From Kordiimonas aestuarii (lineage in GTDB: Bacteria; Pseudomonadota; Alphaproteobacteria; Sphingomonadales; Kordiimonadaceae): 64,000 bases of DNA. The translations under genes and the position numbers were made by a program. Below are positions 54,361-61,794 of the stretch, piece by piece (the first letter of the stretch is position 1; every line of letters begins with the position of its first letter). Location: positions 1 to 64,000 of the forward strand of contig NZ_JAOBPP010000011.1 in the NCBI RefSeq assembly GCF_025574465.1, in the 5' to 3' direction. The notes below the pieces were generated by a model. That model made no database searches, was not told where the DNA came from, and was given only the letters and a program-made list of their open reading frames with translations.

Positions 54361-55488
54361 TTATGTCGCCGAGAACTTCAGCAGCTTCAGCGCATCATCG
54401 TTGACCAGCGCCCCGCCCACGCGCCGCGTGGCATAAAAATGTACATAAGGCTTGTTGGTATATGGATCGCGCAGCACACGGGTTCCCGTACGCTCAATGA
54501 GCGTATAGGCACGCTCAAAATTACCGAACGCGATGGCGCAGGCGTCCGAACTCACATCGGGCATGTCCTCCACTTCCACCACAGGATAACCCAGAAGCGT
54601 ATCCGGCTGGCCTTCACTGAGTCCGGCACGCCAGATGAAATTGCCATCCGTGTCCTTGAACTTACGCACCATCGCCAGCGTTTTGGAATTCATCACAAAA
54701 CGCGCGCCAGCGCGGTACCGCGCAGAGAGCGTATGCACAAGGTCAATGAGCATATCCGCCGGATCGGTCGCCGGGAAAGCGCCGTCCGCACCGGTGATCA
54801 CATGCTGGATCTCGCCAAACGTGCGGCTGGCATCCCCGTCGGCAGATGTCGTGTACGTCAGAAAGCCCTTGGGCTTGTTCTCGCCGTCGCCGTTCACGAT
54901 CGCCGCGCCTTCCTGTGCCGCGAACTCTTCGGCCACTTCTTCATTCAACCAGGCCTCGGCGTCGAACTGCATGTCATCGAGCGCGCGCTGCGTGGCAGCA
55001 GCGTTGGCATATATCTCACCCGGGGTGATCGCAACTTCCCGCAGGGACGGTGTCGCCGTAGCGGCACGACCATCCGTCTCGCCTACCCAACCGGAGGACG
55101 CGCCGCCCGTGTTCACAAGGCGCTTGTAATTTCCGCTCTCAACCTCTTTGACTTTCACAATCGAGCGCAACGGCGACAGCACGCGCAATTGTTTTTCAAT
55201 CTCGGCATCAATCACGAGCGGCACGGCAAAACCACCATCACCGCCGGAGGACGTCGAAAGTGCCTTTATCTCAACAGCCTTCAGGCCGTCCGTGTCACCC
55301 TTTTGCATGAAGCCAGCAATAAACGCTGACTTGTGCTGATCATCATAGCCAGAACCGCCGTGCGCCAGCGCACCTGGCCTGTGCATGGAGACCTCAAGTG
55401 TATCAAGGCGCGACTGCACCTCCATCAGGCTCGTTTCCGCCGCACTTGTATAGTCATCAATAGCGGCTTTCAGATCGGTCATTTCCAT
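54361..55488 (-). CDS. HK97-family major capsid protein
   Basis: A 375-residue capsid protein. The short N-terminal helical delta-domain (about 1-70, LKAAIDDYTSAAETSLMEVQSRLDTLEV) should be cut by the prohead protease. The core begins at KALSTSSGGDGGFAVPLVIDAEIEKQL. Further family segments are GWVGETDGRAATATPSLREVAITPGEIYANAAATQRALDD, FAAQEGAAIVNGDGENKPKGFL and the C-terminal YATRRVGGALVNDDALKLLKFSA. AGGACAG lies upstream of the ATG at 55488. Confidence 0.94.
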   Translation of the reverse strand: MEMTDLKAAIDDYTSAAETSLMEVQSRLDTLEVSMHRPGALAHGGSGYDDQHKSAFIAGFMQKGDTDGLKAVEIKALSTSSGGDGGFAVPLVIDAEIEKQLRVLSPLRSIVKVKEVESGNYKRLVNTGGASSGWVGETDGRAATATPSLREVAITPGEIYANAAATQRALDDMQFDAEAWLNEEVAEEFAAQEGAAIVNGDGENKPKGFLTYTTSADGDASRTFGEIQHVITGADGAFPATDPADMLIDLVHTLSARYRAGARFVMNSKTLAMVRKFKDTDGNFIWRAGLSEGQPDTLLGYPVVEVEDMPDVSSDACAIAFGNFERAYTLIERTGTRVLRDPYTNKPYVHFYATRRVGGALVNDDALKLLKFSAT

Positions 55489-55722
55489 GACATCTGTCCT
55501 TTCTGTTTCATATTTTCACGATTGGCCGGAACACATGCTCCAGCCACGAAGGCAAAGCCGCCCGCCTGCCTCACGCAGGCGATGGGAGGTGCCGGTTCTG
55601 CCGCCGCCCTGCCGGCATCACACAGGCGGGCCACGGCGGGCGAGGGACATTGCCCTCTTTAACTTCAGGTTTCTTCTGCTAGTCTTGTTCGCTCAGGGGT
55701 CAGGCAAAGAGGGGCAACCATC

Positions 55723-56082
55723 ATGAAACAGAGCAACTTTTCAGGTATTTTACGCGCAGTCACACTCGCGGGCGTTATCGCGGCGCTTCCCTGCACAGGC
55801 GTAAGCGCCGATGACGCGCTCGAAGCACGGCTCAAGGCGCTGGAAGGCGAAGTGCGCGCGCTCAGGGTTCAGGTCGCAGACCTGAGCGCGGAACTGCGCA
55901 CGCTGAAGGCCACCCCGTCGACTGCAATAATCACCGAGCAGTCAAACTGCGTGGAACGTATCAATGCACTCGACACCAAACGCGCCAAACTCAAGGACAT
56001 GGGCCTCAGCGACAGGCACCCTGACGTCATCAACATGAGCGTTCGGCTGGACGAGCTGAAGGCAAGCTGCAAAGATAAATAG
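55723..56082 (+). CDS. Secreted coiled-coil protein, plus-strand cargo gene
   Basis: A 119-residue protein with a signal peptide (about 1-29: LAGVIAALPCTGVSADDAL) and a heptad-like coiled coil (about 32-65, LEARLKALEGEVRALRVQVADLSAELRTLKA). A second short helix pair has two Cys. No family recognised. Divergent from the capsid gene, with a weak TAGTCT -10 and GTTC-N7-GGTC (55687-55701), one mismatch from the SOS boxes found in the repeats downstream. It is the outermost gene of the capsid-side cassette region. Confidence 0.7.
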   Translation: MKQSNFSGILRAVTLAGVIAALPCTGVSADDALEARLKALEGEVRALRVQVADLSAELRTLKATPSTAIITEQSNCVERINALDTKRAKLKDMGLSDRHPDVINMSVRLDELKASCKDK

Positions 56083-56100
56083 CCGGCCACATTCCCCGAT

Positions 56101-56181
56101 ACTTGCAATTCGTTCACTTTTTGTTCAAGGTGACTTCCTGCAACCTGTGGAAGACAGGCAACACACAACCCGGGGGATATC
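56101..56181. repeat. SOS-box repeat, copy 1
   Basis: About 80 bases similar to the repeats at 57476-57565 and 58739-58828. It contains GTTCACTTTTTGTTC (56112-56126), a perfect GTTC-N7-GTTC alphaproteobacterial LexA-type box. It leads into the ATG of the gene at 56182, and similarity runs on into its first codons. Its left end lacks the GGAGGATGGCATG start region that the other two copies share; here a plus-strand gene replaces the minus-strand partner. Confidence 0.85.
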
Positions 56182-56883
56182 ATGAAAGCATTTTGGGCGG
56201 GTCTACTTCTTGGCAGCGCGGCTGCCGGTTTATTTGTCTATGCGTCCATGCGCAGCACCGACCCGGTCGCCGACCTACGGGAAGCGATGCTGGATCTCCC
56301 GAACATGCCCTCTGGCGAGGCGATACTTCGGCAACAGTTAAGCATGGAGTTTTACAACACCAGTGTGGGCATGCCTGCCCTCACCCGCGTGCCCCCGTCC
56401 GAGGAGGTGACCGATGAAAACACGCTCGGCACCATTTATGCCGTAGAGCCCAAAGCAAAGCTCACGCTGGACATGTTCTCGGTAGCTTGTGTCTATTACG
56501 CAGCCAAGCCCAATGGTATCGCAGTCATGCACTTCGCCCTTGTCCTCAAGGATCCTGCGCAGTTCATCGCACAGGTTAAAGACATTGGCGTGGCTGCGGG
56601 TAACGACACGGCGCTTGTCCTGACCTCGGTTCCCGGACTTGAATTGAAGCAGTTTGACCGGCTCGACCCCACGCTCGACCCGGAAATCCCGCAAGACGTT
56701 ATCGTGCTGCGACTGGCTCAAAACGACATCATCGGCATGGCCGATAGCTTGCGCACCATTAACGCCGACGGCGTTATTCCGCTCTGCAACGAGAGAACAC
56801 GCGACGACGACAAGGCCTTTCTCGAGCTTCGGCACATCCTTGGCGGCAAACTCGCCACAACGGAAGAGCTTGAGCAAAACTGA
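56182..56883 (+). CDS. Membrane-anchored protein A of the cassette array (233 aa)
   Basis: The first 23 residues (MKAFWAGLLLGSAAAGLFVY) form one membrane anchor, with N-terminus in and the rest probably periplasmic. They resemble the anchors of the proteins at 57566 and 58829. The 205-residue body is unlike theirs and has no family I recognise; it holds two Cys and ends in acidic helices. The ribosome site CGGGGGAT precedes the ATG. Its stop lies 1 base from the stop of the convergent gene at 56885. Probably SOS-induced through the upstream box. Confidence 0.75.
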   Translation: MKAFWAGLLLGSAAAGLFVYASMRSTDPVADLREAMLDLPNMPSGEAILRQQLSMEFYNTSVGMPALTRVPPSEEVTDENTLGTIYAVEPKAKLTLDMFSVACVYYAAKPNGIAVMHFALVLKDPAQFIAQVKDIGVAAGNDTALVLTSVPGLELKQFDRLDPTLDPEIPQDVIVLRLAQNDIIGMADSLRTINADGVIPLCNERTRDDDKAFLELRHILGGKLATTEELEQN

Positions 56884-56884
56884 C

Positions 56885-57475
56885 CTAGGGCCGGTTGAAA
56901 TGTGCGGGCGTCAGGCTGGGTGAGCATTTGTCTCCCTGATAGGCCCTGATCAGCCGCCAGAAATCGCTATCAAGGCCTACTGCCCGGTTGCGTAGTGTAT
57001 CCAGCGTGATCAGCTTGGTTGCGAACTCACGCTCAAATTCCGCGGCAAATTCGTCGTTATAAGTGAAGACCCGGCGGATAAGCGTGTAGGCCGAGCCTGC
57101 TGCCTGCGCGATGTCCTCGGGCCTACGCCCTGTCACCGCCTTCAGAATATCGACCGCTGACCAGATCGCTTCCACCGCGACCTTCACGTTATAGTTTCGG
57201 CTGAAGGCCTGCATGGCCTGCCCAACGGCCCTGACTTCCCGGTCGAGTGCGGCCCACGCATCCCAGCGGTCACGGTTCGCGCCCGGGATATTATCCAACA
57301 TCGTGCCACAATCGGTCTGGTAATAACCCTTCCGGCAGGGCGCGCAACCGGCGCAGCCATCCGGGCACGGCACAGAAAACCTGCCCTCCAGCCACAACTG
57401 TCGCTGTTTCACCTCGGCCACCAGCGCAGCAATCTCTTTTGCGCGCACGTCACCACTCACTAAGGTCTGGCGCAT
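56885..57475 (-). CDS. Orphan C-terminal-module-like protein 1, Cys-rich (196 aa)
   Basis: Residues 14-31 (EIAALVAEVKQRQLWLEG) match residues 198-215 of the prohead protease at 59820-60905 in 14 of 18 positions; the DNA is also similar. A Cys cluster follows (CPDGCAGCAPC then C, residues 37-56), a possible metal site. The rest is helical (AVEAIWSAVDILKAVTGRRPEDI, FAAEFEREFATKL). No family recognised. GAGGAGG precedes ATG at 57475; the frame stays open through the repeat to 57574, but that part is the repeat itself. Convergent with the membrane protein at 56182-56883. Confidence 0.72.
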   Translation of the reverse strand: MRQTLVSGDVRAKEIAALVAEVKQRQLWLEGRFSVPCPDGCAGCAPCRKGYYQTDCGTMLDNIPGANRDRWDAWAALDREVRAVGQAMQAFSRNYNVKVAVEAIWSAVDILKAVTGRRPEDIAQAAGSAYTLIRRVFTYNDEFAAEFEREFATKLITLDTLRNRAVGLDSDFWRLIRAYQGDKCSPSLTPAHFNRP

Positions 57476-57565
57476 GCCATCCTCCTCTTGCAATTCGTTC
57501 ACTTTTTGTTCAAGGTGGCTACTTGCAACCTTGGGAAGACAGGCAACACGCAAGACGGGGGTATC
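57476..57565. repeat. SOS-box repeat, copy 2 (divergent control region)
   Basis: About 90 bases, nearly identical to copy 3 with roughly two differences in the shared core. It contains GTTCACTTTTTGTTC (57497-57511). Its left edge carries the ribosome site of the minus-strand orphan gene, its right edge that of the plus-strand membrane protein gene, so one SOS box can control both. No standard -35/-10 pair is obvious. Confidence 0.9.
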
Positions 57566-58267
57566 ATGCGACAATTCATTATCGGCGGGCTATGCGGCAT
57601 CGCAGCAACTCTGGCCGCTCCATTTACCTACCTCTGGCTCACCGATGGGCCAGAAAGCGCATCTGCGTTATGGCGCGCTTTTGGCGGCCGCATACCGGTG
57701 CCCCAAGAAAAGCAGGCTTATATGCAGTCGCCGTTTTATTATCATACCGGCTATGACCTCAAGGCGCCCTTCCTCACGGAATACAGCAAATCCTCTCACG
57801 TACGTTCGTTTGCTGTTTACCGTGAAGAGCCTGTCGCCCGGCTCACGAAAGCAGACTATGCCCGCATCTGCGTCAGCGACCTTGGCGACGAGAGTTTTGA
57901 TGTCTCCGTCCGCCTGAATGCAGCGGCACGAGATACCCTGGCCAAAAGCTTCAACGCTTGGGATGACCGTTTCTCAACCGGCCTGAGCCCGGGGGACGGC
58001 ACCTTCGCCAAACGGTATTATGTTGAGGCTGGCGGTAATCGCATGGTTTGGTTCTGGGTCAATGAAGAAGGTGCGCAAGCCTATGACGACCTTGCCTCCG
58101 ACGCCTTTGATTTCACCCTCACTGTACCCTTTTCGCAGCTCTATAATTTCCAGTATTACTTACAGGATGACATGACCGACCGGCCGATTGACGCCTGCAA
58201 CGCAGACCTGGACCTCAACACCCTGCCCATGTGGCAGGTAAGCGTGGATGAGTCCTGGACGCGTTAG
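57566..58267 (+). CDS. Membrane-anchored protein B of the cassette array (233 aa)
   Basis: An N-terminal anchor (MRQFIIGGLCGIAATLAAPFTYLWL) is followed by a body of about 205 residues not related by eye to proteins A and C. It has aromatic-rich segments (YYVEAGGNRMVWFWVNEEG, LYNFQYYLQDDM) and two further Cys. Family unknown. ATG at 57566 is preceded by ACGGGGG. Convergent with the orphan gene at 58292-58738 (24-base gap). Confidence 0.75.
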   Translation: MRQFIIGGLCGIAATLAAPFTYLWLTDGPESASALWRAFGGRIPVPQEKQAYMQSPFYYHTGYDLKAPFLTEYSKSSHVRSFAVYREEPVARLTKADYARICVSDLGDESFDVSVRLNAAARDTLAKSFNAWDDRFSTGLSPGDGTFAKRYYVEAGGNRMVWFWVNEEGAQAYDDLASDAFDFTLTVPFSQLYNFQYYLQDDMTDRPIDACNADLDLNTLPMWQVSVDESWTR

Positions 58268-58291
58268 CTGAGGCAACGATGCCGGGCATGG

Positions 58292-58738
58292 TCAGGCGGG
58301 CGTGACCTCGAAACGATATTTCCCTGCTCGCTCTGCCGTGCACCGAAACTCGATCCAGAAATACGACTTTAATATACCGACACCCATGTCTATCAACCCC
58401 GGCTTTCCCAGTGTGACCGTATCCGATAATTTGCGGTTCGATAGCTCACGGTACCGCGGGGTTGCGCCGTTCATACCAAACTCGCAATAGTCCACATGAC
58501 AGGTAAATTTCTCAAGCGGTGAGGGTGGCCGAATGCTGATAACCGCCCTCCCTTGTCCGCTTAACCCACCGCGGTCGTGAAAAATTCGTACCCGCGTCAT
58601 CTCGTGGGGACGCAAGACCACTTCACGCCAGTTCCAAGATTTTTGCCGTAATCGTTCGGTGCGGTTGTTCAGCGTTTTGACCAGTGCGTTTATCTGTACC
58701 GACTGTGTATCATTGGCCAACTCCTTGTGATAGCGCAT
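58292..58738 (-). CDS. Orphan C-terminal-module-like protein 2 (148 aa)
   Basis: Residues 15-32 (QINALVKTLNNRTERLRQ) align weakly with the prohead protease junction (6 of 18 identical). The rest is a beta-rich domain (EVVLRPHEMTRVRIFHD, GRAVISIRPPSPLEKFTCHVDYCEFG, SYFWIEFRCTAERAGKYRFEV) with three Cys. No family recognised. ATG at 58738 has GAGGAGG upstream at the edge of repeat copy 3; the frame continues open beyond it, through the repeat. Paired with membrane protein B. Confidence 0.7.
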   Translation of the reverse strand: MRYHKELANDTQSVQINALVKTLNNRTERLRQKSWNWREVVLRPHEMTRVRIFHDRGGLSGQGRAVISIRPPSPLEKFTCHVDYCEFGMNGATPRYRELSNRKLSDTVTLGKPGLIDMGVGILKSYFWIEFRCTAERAGKYRFEVTPA

Positions 58739-58828
58739 GCCATCCTCCTCTTGCAACTCGTTCACTTTTTGTTCAAGGTGGCTGCTTGCAACCTTGGGAA
58801 GACAGGCAACACGCAAGACGGGGGTATC
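58739..58828. repeat. SOS-box repeat, copy 3 (divergent control region)
   Basis: The same layout as copy 2: minus-strand ribosome site on the left, GTTCACTTTTTGTTC (58760-58774), plus-strand ribosome site ACGGGGG on the right. Similarity extends into the first codons of the plus-strand gene (ATGAAAGCATTT), shared with copy 1. Confidence 0.9.
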
Positions 58829-59509
58829 ATGAAAGCATTTCTTGGCGGTCTTATCATTGGCGGCACGGCTGTTGGTGCTGCGGCCTATTTTGTCATGGAG
58901 GCGGAACAGAGCAGCCATGAGACCATTCGCACCGAGCTTGAAGCCAGGCTGGCGAGCGCGGAAGCCCCCGTCGTGACAACAATGATTCCAGAACCCAGCA
59001 TTGCTGTCACAACCCTTGGTGACCGGCCCATACGCAATGTCACCAAGCAAGGCGACGACTATGTAGAGGACGGTGAATTCTCCCACGAAAAACCCACCTT
59101 CACAGTCCTGAGCGCCCGTCCCCTGCTGGAGATTGACCAGAACACGGTTGACCATGTGTGTATTTTCCGCGTGCGCAACGTGCCCACGGGTGAAGCACAC
59201 ACGGTCACCAGCTATTTTGATGCCGCCATCTATATGAAAGACGGCTACAAACCGGCCCAGCGCCATGAAGAAGCTGGCACCTTTACCAAAGAGGGCCCAA
59301 CATACGGCTTTGTCATGCAAGGACGCGACCCGGGCATCATCTGGCAAAGCGGCTGGTTCACCGATCCGGCCAAGGCAGATGGGCAAAAGGGACCCTTCCC
59401 CGCCGCCCCGGCTGACATTTATGTCACCCTCACCGGGTCAGTCAGACATGGGCGCAAACTTCAAACGTTTGTTAAGCCTCGTACCAAGCCGGGAGGTCGG
59501 CGTGTGTGA
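58829..59509 (+). CDS. Membrane-anchored protein C of the cassette array (226 aa)
   Basis: Anchor MKAFLGGLIIGGTAVGAAAYF, then a helical spacer (HETIRTELEARLASAE) and a beta-rich domain of about 170 residues (PTFTVLSARPLLEIDQNTV, VTSYFDAAIYMKDGYKP, ADIYVTLTGSVRHGRKL) with a basic tail. Family unknown; I see no similarity to the bodies of A and B. It faces the prohead protease with its extra C-terminal domain, in the same way as A and B face the orphan genes. Confidence 0.75.
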   Translation: MKAFLGGLIIGGTAVGAAAYFVMEAEQSSHETIRTELEARLASAEAPVVTTMIPEPSIAVTTLGDRPIRNVTKQGDDYVEDGEFSHEKPTFTVLSARPLLEIDQNTVDHVCIFRVRNVPTGEAHTVTSYFDAAIYMKDGYKPAQRHEEAGTFTKEGPTYGFVMQGRDPGIIWQSGWFTDPAKADGQKGPFPAAPADIYVTLTGSVRHGRKLQTFVKPRTKPGGRRV

Positions 59510-59585
59510 CGGCACGGATATGAGCACCGAGGGCCTGCCAACCGACTATATGAAATACGACCCCGGCCTGCACGGCAGCTATTGA
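59502..59585 (+). CDS. Possible 27-aa leaderless-tail mini-gene
   Basis: GTG at 59502 with GGGAGG five bases upstream opens a 27-codon frame rich in Gly, Asp and Tyr (ending DYMKYDPGLHGSY). It overlaps the stop of protein C (GTGTGTGA), so it would be translationally coupled. Could be chance; the strong ribosome site is the main support. Confidence 0.35.
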   Translation: MCDGTDMSTEGLPTDYMKYDPGLHGSY

Positions 59586-59717
59586 TAGCCGCGCAAGGCC
59601 GCCAAATCAGTCAATGGCAACCGAGATGCGCGCCGGGCCGATGTTCAACCTGTCGGCTTCGATTGAGGACACTTCAGAACCAGCTTATGCATCCGCCTGC
59701 AAATGAAGGAAAAAGAC

Positions 59718-59813
59718 ATGGAACCATGGCACAAACGTTTCAGCCCGTTCACGCGCGGCATGGCAAACGGCATTATCCTGACCATTCTCGTCTATGAGAT
59801 TTTCATACGGTAG
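59718..59813 (+). CDS. Small 31-aa membrane peptide
   Basis: ATG at 59718 with AAGGA seven bases upstream. The peptide starts MEPWHKRFSPFTRGMANG, and its second half is a single membrane helix (IILTILVYEIFIR). An ATG at 59703 would add five residues and overlap the stop of a 30-codon frame (59614-59706). It ends 6 bases before the convergent prohead protease stop. Below the usual gene-calling size limit. Confidence 0.45.
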   Translation: MEPWHKRFSPFTRGMANGIILTILVYEIFIR

Positions 59814-59819
59814 GACGAC

Positions 59820-60905
59820 CTATGTCGCTTTAACGATAAAGCGCTGCCTGACGCGCGCCGCGCCATCCATCGAATGTGTGCGTTCGCCTTGCGAATGATA
59901 CTTGAACGTGAAGGTTGTACGCTTGTCGAAAACAAGGCGTTCCATTGCGGTGCGCCAGTCAGCAAGGCTTAGGGGATTAAACTGGTCGGCAGGCGTGTCT
60001 TTTGTTACCATAGTCAACGCCTGACGCTCCTTCTGCCACAAAGTGACTTCGCGCTGTTCATAGCGTTTGCCAGTCCACGCCCAGTACCGGATTGCGCAGT
60101 CGAAATATGCCTCGCGGTGTGGCGGGATCACCTGAAAGGTTGTCCTGCCTTTAGGCAGACCGGGAAAAAGCCAGTTCTCCGGCTGGCCACCCGGTTGGGC
60201 GAGTACGCCACTGCTGCTTTCTCCCGGGAAAAGATCAACATTGACCGATGACCGACCTTTGCCCTCCAGCGCGGTTTGCCGCCGTTTCACGTCCGCCACC
60301 AGCGCTGCAATCTCATCGGCGCTTGGCTCACTACCAAAACCCTTGGCGATGATGGCGCGGGCGCGGGTGCGGGAGAAACCGTTTTCGCGCAGGAAATGCT
60401 CAAACGCGCGCGGGTCATCGGGGATGCCGCCATGCGCTGATTTCACGCTGGTGATGCGGGCGAGTTCATTGGCCGGGAATGTCACGAGGGATATCTCCAT
60501 CAGGTCTGCTTTTAAAATGGTGCGGGTGCCGGTGGCACTGTCACGCGTGGCTTCACGGGTGACAAAACCGATCGACAGGCCATCAAGCGCCCCCATGCGC
60601 AGAAGCTCATACGCCTCCGCCCCGCGGCCAGACATGGAAAGCCTGCCGCGCACGTATAGCCCGCGCTCGTCTTCGCGCACTTCGTCAAACCGGCCAATGG
60701 GCGATTTCGTGTCATGCTGCCAGAGAAGCATCGGCAGCCGCGCCTTCAGGCTTTCCGCGAACGCACCACGGGCAACGGTGTCACCGTCACGGTCCACATT
60801 GCCGAAGATAGCGCCGTAGCCCTCGAACGTGCCCTCAACCCCGCCTGCCTTCAGCTCAAGCGGCATCGAGGCACGGGCGAGACCCGCATCTTTCACTATT
60901 GTCAT
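59820..60905 (-). CDS. HK97-type prohead protease with an extra C-terminal domain
   Basis: S78-family maturation protease (361 aa) that cuts capsid delta-domains. Catalytic His64 (LLWQHD), Ser111 (DGLSIGF) and Glu137 (DLMEISLV) are in place. The usual tail (RAFEHFLRENGFSRTRARAI) is followed by EIAALVADVKRRQTALEG (198-215), where such proteases normally end. Another 145 residues follow with no protease features (beta/aromatic; YFDCAIRYWAWTGKRYEQREVTLW in two parts; TFTFKYHSQGERTH). The junction matches the N-terminus of the orphan protein at 56885-57475. ATG at 60905 with AAGGAAA upstream. Confidence 0.88.
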   Translation of the reverse strand: MTIVKDAGLARASMPLELKAGGVEGTFEGYGAIFGNVDRDGDTVARGAFAESLKARLPMLLWQHDTKSPIGRFDEVREDERGLYVRGRLSMSGRGAEAYELLRMGALDGLSIGFVTREATRDSATGTRTILKADLMEISLVTFPANELARITSVKSAHGGIPDDPRAFEHFLRENGFSRTRARAIIAKGFGSEPSADEIAALVADVKRRQTALEGKGRSSVNVDLFPGESSSGVLAQPGGQPENWLFPGLPKGRTTFQVIPPHREAYFDCAIRYWAWTGKRYEQREVTLWQKERQALTMVTKDTPADQFNPLSLADWRTAMERLVFDKRTTFTFKYHSQGERTHSMDGAARVRQRFIVKAT

Positions 60906-60954
60906 GAAGCATTTTCCTTGGTTTAACCGTGGTGAAACCCACGGAGAGAATAGA

Positions 60955-61224
60955 GTGCCGCACGAGCAGGATTTGACGCCGACAGCAGACGCCGCCACCA
61001 CAGCGAAATACCGCTTCTGGCTCGTGTTCCTGTGCCTCGTGCTGAGCGCGTTCCTCAGCACACTCGCCATCGGCGCGCTCTCCGCAGGCGACGGCATGGC
61101 GCAAGACCTCGGTATCGCGCGGGACGATTTCCTCACACGGTATGAGCTGCTGTCATTCGGCTTATGGGCACTCGCCGCCGGCGCGCTTTATCTCGGCTAC
61201 AAGATCAGACCGGGCGGGGATTAA
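60955..61224 (+). CDS. Two-helix membrane protein, plus strand (89 aa)
   Basis: The GTG at 60955 with GGAGA seven bases upstream gives a protein with two membrane segments (FWLVFLCLVLSAFLSTLAIGAL and LLSFGLWALAAGALYLGY) joined by a short acidic loop. No family recognised. It is divergent from the prohead protease (49-base gap) and its stop overlaps the stop of the convergent membrane gene at 61221. It repeats the convergent-pair layout of the array, but without an SOS repeat. Confidence 0.65.
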   Translation: MPHEQDLTPTADAATTAKYRFWLVFLCLVLSAFLSTLAIGALSAGDGMAQDLGIARDDFLTRYELLSFGLWALAAGALYLGYKIRPGGD

Positions 61225-61745
61225 TCCGCGCGGGTATAGCCTTTTACATACCCAATACCAAACAAACCATCCCCCACCACCAGGGTTAATTCGTCGCCCT
61301 GCTGAAGGGTTGCTCTGTCAGCCTTAGATATCCTTATTTCAACGAGACTATGAGCTTTTGGCCAACCGCGCACCTCAGCATACTCAAATTTTGTCCTCTT
61401 AAGCGTAAACTGCCCGAGCCGTTCCACTCGGACATCTGCTTCGTAAGTGTTCTCTGGGTCGAGCAGGATATTGGACCATGACAAAACAAATAGCGGGTAT
61501 CCTGAAAGCGCTAATACGATGAATGCATCGCTCACAGCATCACGGAAGGATTGATACCGTCGTTCAGGCTTGATGAGTGCGTTAGGCTCCCAAATGTACA
61601 ACGACCAGATCAAGGCTGTCAGCGCTAAAGACACGACGAACATTGGCCCCATCCCAGTAGTACCGCCAAGCATGCCAGCACCGGGCATGGCGGCATCCAC
61701 AAGCAACGCCACACCGATGCAAATAACCGTGATGAATATTGCCAA
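61221..61745 (-). CDS. Three-helix membrane protein between portal and protease
   Basis: Membrane segments LAIFITVICIGVALLVDAAM, MFVVSLALTALIWSLYIW and AFIVLALSGYPLFVLSW, then a beta-rich cytoplasmic tail of about 85 residues (ERLGQFTLKRTKFEYAEVRGW, GDELTLVVGDGLFGIGYVKG). The start is unresolved: TTG at 61745 after GGGGGC (chosen), a rare ATT at 61799 overlapping the portal stop, or TTG at 61877 inside the portal gene. Family not recognised. Convergent with the gene at 60955. Confidence 0.55.
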   Translation of the reverse strand: MAIFITVICIGVALLVDAAMPGAGMLGGTTGMGPMFVVSLALTALIWSLYIWEPNALIKPERRYQSFRDAVSDAFIVLALSGYPLFVLSWSNILLDPENTYEADVRVERLGQFTLKRTKFEYAEVRGWPKAHSLVEIRISKADRATLQQGDELTLVVGDGLFGIGYVKGYTRAD

Positions 61746-61794
61746 TGAACCGCCCCCTATTCTTGTAAGTAGATGGGCATTTTTTCGGGCTTCG

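Noticed and set aside
55869..56183. Minus-strand frame through repeat copy 1
   Set aside because: It overlaps the better supported plus-strand secreted protein and lacks the GAGGAGG-ATG start found in copies 2 and 3.
57476..57574. N-terminal extensions of the minus-strand orphan proteins through the repeats
   Set aside because: The frame is open in the repeats, but GAGGAGG directly before the inner ATG marks the start, and the extension would only translate the control region.
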